From: Pedobacter rhizosphaerae
Lineage (GTDB): Bacteria; Bacteroidota; Bacteroidia; Sphingobacteriales; Sphingobacteriaceae
Direction of reading: 5' to 3'
Assembly: GCF_900111155.1 (NCBI RefSeq)
Contig: NZ_FOGG01000043.1
Location: 2,085-40,448, forward strand
Length of the DNA stretch: 38,364 nucleotides
This document shows, one piece after another, positions 33,374 to 38,364 of this stretch. The translations under genes and the position numbers were made by a program. Numbering within the stretch: position 1 is the first letter of the stretch; each line of letters starts with the position of its first letter. The notes under the pieces are model-generated. The model saw only the letters and a program-made list of their open reading frames with translations. It was not told the DNA's origin and did no database searches.

Positions 33374-33381
33374 CAAATTTA
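33374..33381 (-). promoter_or_regulatory. -7 promoter box of purL
   Basis: Reads TAAATTTG on the minus strand, matching TAnnTTTG. The ATG at 33355 begins 18 nt after it, giving a leader of roughly 10-13 nt. No matching -33 box was seen. Confidence 0.5.
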
Positions 33382-33593
33382 GGGTTTTTAAATGAAAGAA
33401 AATATATATTGAGTGAATGAGTGAATTTTGAATGTAGGAATAAAGTAAAATGACTAATGGATGGAATTAAAAATGATTGAATGAATGGATTTTGAAGGAG
33501 AGAATATGCAGATTTGTGTTTTGGTTTAATGGTTCATTGGCTAATTGGTCATTCAAAATTTAATCCTTCTGTAATTCAATCATTTTATAACAT

Positions 33594-33977
33594 ATGTTCA
33601 ATCGCATTCATCATATCGCCATAATTTGTTCAGATTACGTACAATCCAAGTCTTTTTATGTAGATAAGTTAGGTTTTACCGTTTTGGCTGAGGTTTATCG
33701 CGCAGAGCGGAAATCTTATAAGTTAGATTTAGCTGTTAACGGATTATACCAAATCGAGTTGTTTTCATTCGAGAACCCACCGGCGAGGCCTTCAAGGCCG
33801 GAGGCGCAAGGTTTACGGCACCTGGCGTTTGAGGTAGATGATATAGAGCTAGAGATTGAGCGGTTAAAAGCGCATGGGATTGTAACGGAGCCCATTCGAA
33901 TTGATGAGTTTACAGATAAGCGATTTACATTTTTTAATGATCCTGATGGTTTGCCGCTGGAGTTGTATGAGAAGTAG
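33594..33977 (+). CDS. VOC-family (glyoxalase/dioxygenase superfamily) protein
   Basis: A 127-residue protein of two beta-alpha-beta-beta-beta units. The first begins IHHIAIICSDYVQSKSFYVD with the metal-ligand His in HHIAI. The second has GLRHLAFEVDDIELEIERL, and the end FFNDPDGLPLELYEK supplies the last acidic ligand. The pattern is that of the YaeR/GloA2 subgroup. The substrate is not known. It starts at ATG 33594, divergent from purL. Confidence 0.9.
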   Translation: MFNRIHHIAIICSDYVQSKSFYVDKLGFTVLAEVYRAERKSYKLDLAVNGLYQIELFSFENPPARPSRPEAQGLRHLAFEVDDIELEIERLKAHGIVTEPIRIDEFTDKRFTFFNDPDGLPLELYEK

Positions 33978-34094
33978 TGTTGAGGGGGGAATAGGGGGTA
34001 GGATGGAAGTTGATGGTTCTTTTTCTCGTGCCTTTTCTAGTTGTAGCGTCTCCAATGCTATTAACTTAAGGAGAAAACTAAAATGTATTGTCAA

Positions 34095-34113
34095 TCCTGA
34101 GCCTGTCGAAGGG
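34095..34113 (+). repeat. Dispersed repeat, copy 2
   Basis: TCCTGAGCCTGTCGAAGGG; 18 of 19 bases match the reverse complement of 25454-25472. Confidence 0.7.
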
Positions 34114-34273
34114 CAATTCATTTCAGTTTTATCCTTATTAAGAAGGCCTTCGATTACTTGTCCCGATTTCACATTGGGAAGCTCAGACTGACCCCATTTT
34201 GCTTAACTTAATAGCATTGGTAGCGTCTCGCTACGACTTAATAGTTTCTTTTTCCTCGCCGCCGGAAGGGCTC

Positions 34274-34326
34274 GTACCTTTTTATTGGCAAAAAGGTACC
34301 CAAAACCGATGCCGATTTGAATCGGC
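34274..34326. repeat. Pair of perfect inverted repeats
   Basis: GTACCTTTTT (34274-34283) pairs with AAAAAGGTAC (34290-34299) over a 6-nt loop, and GCCGATT (34311-34317) pairs with AATCGGC (34320-34326). They may be part of a non-autonomous dispersed element; flanking sequence is GC-richer than its surroundings. Confidence 0.65.
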
Positions 34327-34856
34327 AGAGCTCATGAATACTATTAAAAACAATGTGTACTAATGAATAAACCCAAGGCTTGCATCCTTTCTTGGCTAGG
34401 AGCATCCGGATGCTGTTTGCGGTAACATTTGTGTTATAGGTTATTAGTTACGTGTCATGGGTGTGAAAAACTCAGAGTGGCTATGTGCACAGACTTGTAA
34501 CCGAGAGCTCGCAACGCGTAACCCATTAATGCTCCTATCCGGCGAAATGCTGCTAGGCCGGAGGATCTGCTTAGGTAAGGATAGTTTCTGTGTCAACGGG
34601 AGTTAGCATGATGCATAATTTTGTTATGAGGATGAGAACTCAGCGTGACTAGCGTCCAGACCCGTAACCCAAAGCCCGCAACTCGCAACCCAATTTTTTA
34701 ATGAGCGTTTCTCAGAAATTAAATGCTTTAATCAATGATTTGTGCATTTTTGAAAAAAAAAAGCTGACTTCCTGGGAGTATAAGCCAGGAATTAGTTTGA
34801 AGATCTTCTGTCAGTTCAGTAGGATTCTTGAAAAAAATAGGCATCGGTTTATTTAT

Positions 34857-35558
34857 ATGAGTATATTTAAGTTTAAGCAATTTGAAGTTGATCAGCAGGG
34901 CTGTGCCATGAAGATTAATACGGACGGTGTGCTTCTGGCTGCGAAAGCTAGCCATCCCCATCCTCATAATATATTGGATATTGGTACTGGTACCGGAGTG
35001 ATTGCGCTAATGCTTGCTCAACGATATCCGCATGCACAGGTTGAAGCCATTGAAATTGATGCCCAAGCTTCTGAAACTGCCGGATATAACTTTCAAAAAT
35101 CTGCTTTTAAGGATCGTTTAATTGGTCGGCATGTAGCTATACAGGAATATGTAACTTCTAAAAAGTTTGATTTGATTGTTTCTAATCCTCCATTTTTTTT
35201 AAATGATTTAAAGAGTGAAGAGCTGAGGAAGGGGATTGCCAGACATGCGGATTTAGATTTTTTCGAGACATTGGTGGCTAAGTCGGCAGGATTATTATCA
35301 GAAGATGGACTGCTTTGGCTGATTCTCCCCCCTAAGCAAGCAGATTTAGTTGTTGGTATTTCTGCTTCGGAAAACCTAACGCTGTTGGAGCGAGTTCATA
35401 TTCATTCTGACGAAAGTAAACCCGAGTTCAGGCAGATTATAGTTCTAGGTAGGGAAGGGAAGGATCGGGTAGAGCATAATTTTTATATTTATGAGTCCTT
35501 TCAGGAGTATACTTCCGCTTATAAGCAGCTATTAAAGGATTTCTTTTTAGCTTTTTAG
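34857..35558 (+). CDS. trmN6: tRNA1(Val) (adenine(37)-N6)-methyltransferase
   Basis: A 233-residue SAM-dependent methyltransferase. Opening residues MSIFKFKQFEVDQQGCAMKI and NTDGVLLAAKA are typical of the YfiC/TrmN6 family. The SAM motif DIGTGTGVIALMLA begins at 41, and the catalytic NPPFF is at 110-114. It would methylate N6 of A37 in a valine tRNA. The open frame begins 52 codons earlier at 34701, but that extension is not protein-like and the ATG at 34857 gives the normal family length. It stands alone with about 170 nt before the next gene. Confidence 0.9.
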   Translation: MSIFKFKQFEVDQQGCAMKINTDGVLLAAKASHPHPHNILDIGTGTGVIALMLAQRYPHAQVEAIEIDAQASETAGYNFQKSAFKDRLIGRHVAIQEYVTSKKFDLIVSNPPFFLNDLKSEELRKGIARHADLDFFETLVAKSAGLLSEDGLLWLILPPKQADLVVGISASENLTLLERVHIHSDESKPEFRQIIVLGREGKDRVEHNFYIYESFQEYTSAYKQLLKDFFLAF

Positions 35559-35726
35559 TGCATTTATATCAATGATAATATGGTATAATAGTTTTTAGCT
35601 GTTATATGCGTTCTTTTATTGAATTGGGTGTGGATAAAGCCTGTAGATTAAGGTGTAGATTTTGATTGCATCTAATACGGTATCGTCTAAATTATTGTAA
35701 AGGAGCAATAAAAATTACTATACAAA

Positions 35727-36218
35727 ATGAAAAAAATTGGATTAATTTCAGATACTCACGGTTTTTTAGATGAAGCTGTTTTTAAGCATTTCGAAAGCGT
35801 GGATGAGATTTGGCATGCAGGAGATTTTGGTCCAAATGTGGCAGCGCCTTTGGCCGCGTTTAAACCATTACGTGGCGTTTATGGAAACATAGATGATAAG
35901 GAGATCAGAGCAGAGTTTCCTGAACAAAATCGATTTACCTGTGAGAAGGTAGATGTTTGGATGACTCATATTGGTGGATATCCGGGTAGATATTCTAATT
36001 TTGTTAAGCCGGAAATTTACACTAAGCCTCCGAAATTATTCATTACCGGACACTCTCATATATTGAAGGTGATGTTCGATGAAAAAATAAAATGTTTGCA
36101 TATAAACCCCGGTGCAGCCGGAAAACACGGCTGGCACAAAGTGAGAACCCTGATTCGTTTTTGCATTACTGATGAAAATATTCATACCTTAGAGGTTATA
36201 GAGTTATCAGGTAGATAA
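35727..36218 (+). CDS. YfcE/MJ0936-type metallophosphoesterase
   Basis: A 163-residue calcineurin-like phosphodiesterase. Metal ligands are all present: ISDTHG (Asp9, His11), HAGDFG (Asp33), GNIDD (Asn54), THIGGYPGRY (His81) and TGHSHI (His109, His111). It belongs to the small YfcE/MJ0936 group, whose natural substrates are mostly unknown. It starts at ATG 35727 and ends 19 nt before fbp, so the two may be cotranscribed. Confidence 0.93.
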   Translation: MKKIGLISDTHGFLDEAVFKHFESVDEIWHAGDFGPNVAAPLAAFKPLRGVYGNIDDKEIRAEFPEQNRFTCEKVDVWMTHIGGYPGRYSNFVKPEIYTKPPKLFITGHSHILKVMFDEKIKCLHINPGAAGKHGWHKVRTLIRFCITDENIHTLEVIELSGR

Positions 36219-36237
36219 TGTAAAAAGTACACTAAGT

Positions 36238-37317
36238 ATGGTTTGTGGCGTAAAAACATTAGGACAATTTATTATTGAAAAACAGGCTGATTTTCCTTAT
36301 GCCAAAGGAGAATTATCGAGGCTACTGAGAGATATCGGTATAGCCGCAAAAATCGTTAACCGTGAAGTAAACAAAGCAGGGTTAGTTGATATTTTAGGAG
36401 ATGTTGGAACCACCAATATCCAGGGTGAGGAACAAAAGAAATTAGATGTTTATGCCAATGAACAATTTATTGCGGCACTAACCAGTGGGGGAGAATGTTG
36501 TATCGTTGCCACTGAGGAAGAGGACGAGATTATCCATATCGAATCTCCTGTATCTCAAAACGCCAAATATATTGTTTGTATCGATCCCTTGGATGGTTCT
36601 TCCAATATTGATGTGAACGTAGCTGTAGGGACTATATTTTCTATTTATCGCAGGAAATCTGTAGAGGGATTGGCAAGTTTGCAGGATGTGCTTCAAAAAG
36701 GTACTGAACAGGTGGCTGCGGGGTATGTGATTTATGGTTCTTCAACGATGTTGGTTTACACGACTGGCAAGGGTGTAAACGGATTTACCCTTGATCCATC
36801 AATTGGTGAGTTTTGTTTATCTCATCCACAAATGAAAATTCCTGAAACAGGCTACATTTATTCTGTTAATGAGGGTAACTACGTTCATTTTCCGGATGGT
36901 GTGAAGAAATACATCAAGTATTGTCAGGTAGAGGATGTTTCAACTAAACGACCTTATACATCACGTTATATTGGTTCTATGGTTGGAGATATTCACCGAA
37001 ACCTTATTAAGGGAGGAATTTATATATATCCCACTACTTCCAGATCTCCTAATGGTAAATTGAGATTACTTTATGAATGCAATCCGATGGCCTTTATTAT
37101 TGAGCAGGCTGGTGGAAAAGCCAGTACAGGTTTTGACCGGATTTTAGATATTAATCCTGCCGAACTTCACCAAAGAGTACCTGTTTTTATTGGCTCTAAA
37201 AATATGGTAGAGAAAGCCGAAGAAATGATGCTTATCTACACCGAAAAACCACTTTCTGTGGAAGAAAAGGTTGAATCTAAATTGGAAGATTTGGGCGTAG
37301 TTGGCGGGATAGACTAG
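36238..37317 (+). CDS. fbp: Fructose-1,6-bisphosphatase class I
   Basis: A 359-residue gluconeogenic enzyme hydrolysing fructose 1,6-bisphosphate to fructose 6-phosphate. The metal site is in ATEEEDE (91-97) and DPLDGSSNIDVNV (116-128). Substrate-binding stretches are SRYIGSMVGDIHRNLIKGGI and KLRLLYECNPMAFIIEQAGG. The length is somewhat above the 330 of E. coli because of a C-terminal tail. It starts at ATG 36238. It is convergent with rnhA, with only 3 nt between the two stop codons and no hairpin terminator visible. Confidence 0.96.
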   Translation: MVCGVKTLGQFIIEKQADFPYAKGELSRLLRDIGIAAKIVNREVNKAGLVDILGDVGTTNIQGEEQKKLDVYANEQFIAALTSGGECCIVATEEEDEIIHIESPVSQNAKYIVCIDPLDGSSNIDVNVAVGTIFSIYRRKSVEGLASLQDVLQKGTEQVAAGYVIYGSSTMLVYTTGKGVNGFTLDPSIGEFCLSHPQMKIPETGYIYSVNEGNYVHFPDGVKKYIKYCQVEDVSTKRPYTSRYIGSMVGDIHRNLIKGGIYIYPTTSRSPNGKLRLLYECNPMAFIIEQAGGKASTGFDRILDINPAELHQRVPVFIGSKNMVEKAEEMMLIYTEKPLSVEEKVESKLEDLGVVGGID

Positions 37318-37320
37318 AGA

Positions 37321-37791
37321 TTAAGCACTAGCTCTGCTGCGTTCTACTTCAAATACAGTATCAATGGCCAGGTTTTGCTTGTCTTGCGATGCTGCAACAG
37401 CTAAACGGTCGCAACGCTCATTCTCCGGATGGTCGTTGTGACCTTTTATCCAGATAAACTTCACTTTATGGAGTTTATTCAATTCTAAAAACCGCATCCA
37501 AAGATCTTTATTCTTTTTGTCTTTAAAATTTTTGGTTTGCCAGCCAAATACCCATTTTTTCTCTACTGCATCTACTACGTATTTAGAATCGGAGTATACG
37601 GTAACTTCCTGATTTAAACTTTTTAAAGCCTCTAAACCCTTAATTACGGCAAGCAGCTCCATGCGGTTATTGGTTGTCATCCTGAAACCACCACTCAGTT
37701 CTTTATAATGCTTTCCAGCTCTTAATATGGTTCCATATCCGCCTGGGCCTGGATTTCCGCTTGCTGCTCCGTCTGTATAAATCTCAATCAT
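37321..37791 (-). CDS. rnhA: Ribonuclease HI
   Basis: A 156-residue RNase HI that cuts the RNA strand of RNA-DNA hybrids. The catalytic carboxylates are Asp7 in IYTDGAASGNPGPGGYG, Glu45 in NNRMELLAVI, Asp68 in TVYSDSKYVVDAV, and Asp128 in NERCDRLA; His119 lies in IKGHNDHPEN. It starts at ATG 37791, and a TAGCTTTG -7 box on the minus strand (37807-37800) ends 8 nt before the ATG, so its leader is very short. Confidence 0.96.
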   Translation of the reverse strand: MIEIYTDGAASGNPGPGGYGTILRAGKHYKELSGGFRMTTNNRMELLAVIKGLEALKSLNQEVTVYSDSKYVVDAVEKKWVFGWQTKNFKDKKNKDLWMRFLELNKLHKVKFIWIKGHNDHPENERCDRLAVAASQDKQNLAIDTVFEVERSRASA

Positions 37792-37799
37792 AAACTGAG

Positions 37800-37807
37800 C
37801 AAAGCTA
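37800..37807 (-). promoter_or_regulatory. -7 promoter box of rnhA
   Basis: Reads TAGCTTTG on the minus strand, matching TAnnTTTG. It lies 8 nt upstream of the rnhA ATG, implying a leaderless or nearly leaderless mRNA. Confidence 0.45.
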
Positions 37808-37919
37808 AGTTTTTAGTGTTAAAATACTAGATTTTATGTTTTTTTAATCCGGCACTAAAAATTAAATCCATTGAAAAATAGCGAATTAAATATTTTTTAC
37901 TCTTGAACATTAAAATTTA

Positions 37920-37950
37920 TTTGCAGGTAATATTAAATCTCGTACCTTTG
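37920..37950 (+). promoter_or_regulatory. Promoter of tRNA-His
   Basis: TTTG at 37920-37923 and TACCTTTG at 37943-37950 are separated by exactly 19 nt. This is the full Bacteroidota housekeeping consensus TTTG-N19-TAnnTTTG. The tRNA begins 17 nt after the -7 box. Confidence 0.85.
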
Positions 37951-37966
37951 TGACACCAAAAAATAC

Positions 37967-38041
37967 GGTGGATGTAGCTCAGTCGGTTAGAGCATCGGTT
38001 TGTGGTGCCGAGGGTCGTGGGTTCGAGCCCCATCTTCCACC
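37967..38041 (+). tRNA. tRNA-His (GTG)
   Basis: A complete cloverleaf. The D arm is GCTC/GAGC. The anticodon stem is TCGGT/GCCGA around loop TTGTGGT with anticodon GTG. The T arm is GTGGG TTCGAGC CCCAT. The acceptor stem is GTGGATG against CTTCCAC, with a T-T mismatch at pair 6-67. The extra G at 37967 opposite C 38041 is the G-1 that marks histidine tRNAs. CCA is not encoded. Confidence 0.95.
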
Positions 38042-38051
38042 CCGAGTTTTG

Positions 38052-38081
38052 AAAGCAGTTCTGAAAAGAGCTGCTTTTTTT
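38052..38081 (+). terminator. Intrinsic terminator of tRNA-His
   Basis: AGCAGTTCT (38054-38062) pairs with AGAGCTGCT (38067-38075) with one G-T wobble over a GAAA tetraloop. Seven T follow (38075-38081). It lies 12 nt after the tRNA. Confidence 0.92.
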
Positions 38082-38132
38082 GTTTCAGGCTATTTATTTC
38101 AAAAGTTTTCAAGTAGCAGAGCGTTTAATTCT

Positions 38133-38210
38133 TAATTTGGATCAAGTCGAATAATGCAATTTCTTATGCGCTATTTTTGGATCAAGCGGAAAAGGGATCA
38201 AGCGGAAAAG
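38133..38210. repeat. GGATCAAGCGGAAAAG short direct repeats
   Basis: GGATCAAGCGGAAAAG occurs twice in tandem at about 38179-38210. A related GGATCAAGTCGAAT occurs near 38138, and GAACCAAGCCGAAC at 38269. They lie between the tRNA terminator and the transposase-like frame and could mark the end of an insertion sequence. Confidence 0.5.
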
Positions 38211-38254
38211 TTGGGGGAAAAGGAATAATTTGTTTCTTTTGTATCCTATAACAA

Positions 38255-38364
38255 TTGCGCATTCCCTTGAACCAAGCCGAACAAACCCTTATTAGTTTTT
38301 TATTGCCAGAAGGCATCTTAGATTATTTCGAACTTACTAAAGCCGATAAAGCGACCAAAGAACT
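38255..38364 (+). CDS. Probable ISAon1-type transposase, N-terminal part, cut by the window edge
   Basis: From an in-frame stop at 38249-38251 the frame stays open to the window end. It reads LNQAEQTLISFLLPEGILDY and then FELTKADKATKE. The FLLPEGxLDYFE pattern is, to my recollection, that of the N-terminal region protein of ISAon1-family transposases in Bacteroidota. No ATG is available; TTG at 38255 or 38267 would be the start. The catalytic domain would lie beyond the window, so intactness cannot be judged. Confidence 0.55.
   Translation, partial: MRIPLNQAEQTLISFLLPEGILDYFELTKADKATKE

Larger units (their letters stand above)
33978..34856. repeat. Long non-coding stretch with several repeat remnants
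   Basis: Nearly 880 bases without a supportable gene. It holds the second dispersed copy of CCTGAGCCTGTCGAAGG (34096-34112), a perfect 10-bp inverted repeat GTACCTTTTT/AAAAAGGTAC (34274-34299) followed by GCCGATT/AATCGGC (34311-34326), a TCCGGC/GCCGGA pair near 34540-34560, and two diverged direct copies around 34470-34520 and 34635-34690 that share ACTCAG(A/C)GTG(G/A)CTA and GTAACCC with CTCGCAAC-type endings. The frame leading into trmN6 is open from 34701 but does not look like protein. Confidence 0.6.

Noticed and set aside
34701..34856. 52-codon extension of trmN6
   Set aside because: Not protein-like, and the family start is at the ATG 34857.
37950..38135. 61-codon frame across the tRNA
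   Set aside because: It overlaps tRNA-His and its terminator.

Overview
The window looks like a chromosomal segment from a Bacteroidota bacterium of the Sphingobacteriaceae type, close to Pedobacter. This rests on AT-rich DNA, -7 elements of the form TAnnTTTG, few Shine-Dalgarno sites, an Oar-like TonB-dependent receptor, a type III glutamine synthetase, DUF5686 and DUF4833 proteins, and a serine palmitoyltransferase very like those of Sphingobacterium. I ran no database search; family names come from motifs and recognition.

The centrepiece is a co-directional run of ten genes (2095-13094) with gaps of -4, 77, 24, -1, 5, -1, 9, 9 and 1 nt. It reads as one operon for inositol phosphorylceramide-type sphingolipids. 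Serine palmitoyltransferase, a GNAT protein like bacterial ceramide synthase, and an SDR-type ceramide reductase would make the ceramide. Inositol-3-phosphate synthase, a CDP-alcohol phosphatidyltransferase (fused to a DUF4833 domain) and a PgpA-like phosphatase would make phosphatidylinositol via phosphatidylinositol phosphate. A fatty-acid-hydroxylase-like enzyme would hydroxylate the lipid, and an AUR1-like PAP2 protein would transfer the inositol phosphate headgroup to ceramide. A GtrA-type membrane protein and a large outer-membrane DUF5686 protein lie inside the operon and are candidates for lipid translocation. A divergent AraC-type regulator sits upstream, and a perfect 26-nt palindrome plus a 20-bp tandem repeat follows the last stop.

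The rest is mostly ordinary. From 13249 to 16262 there is a minus-strand GNAT, an MBL-fold hydrolase and lpdA. An Oar-like receptor (16944-20207) and an ECF sigma factor converge. Small stress-type genes (a 56-aa protein, a DUF4142 lipoprotein, a 37-aa membrane peptide) precede a DUF1810 protein, a NeuD-like acyltransferase, purM, glnN, tonB and purL. The right part holds a VOC protein, trmN6, a phosphodiesterase, fbp, rnhA, tRNA-His and the cut-off start of a probable ISAon1-type transposase.

Intergenic DNA is unusually rich in repeats: 14-bp, 20-bp, 45-bp and about 75-bp tandem arrays, a diverged ~115-bp direct repeat upstream of purM, and a dispersed 18-nt sequence present in opposite orientation at 25454 and 34095. 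Several minus-strand genes (purM, purL, rnhA, glnN) carry TAnnTTTG boxes very close to their start codons, implying short leaders or leaderless transcripts.
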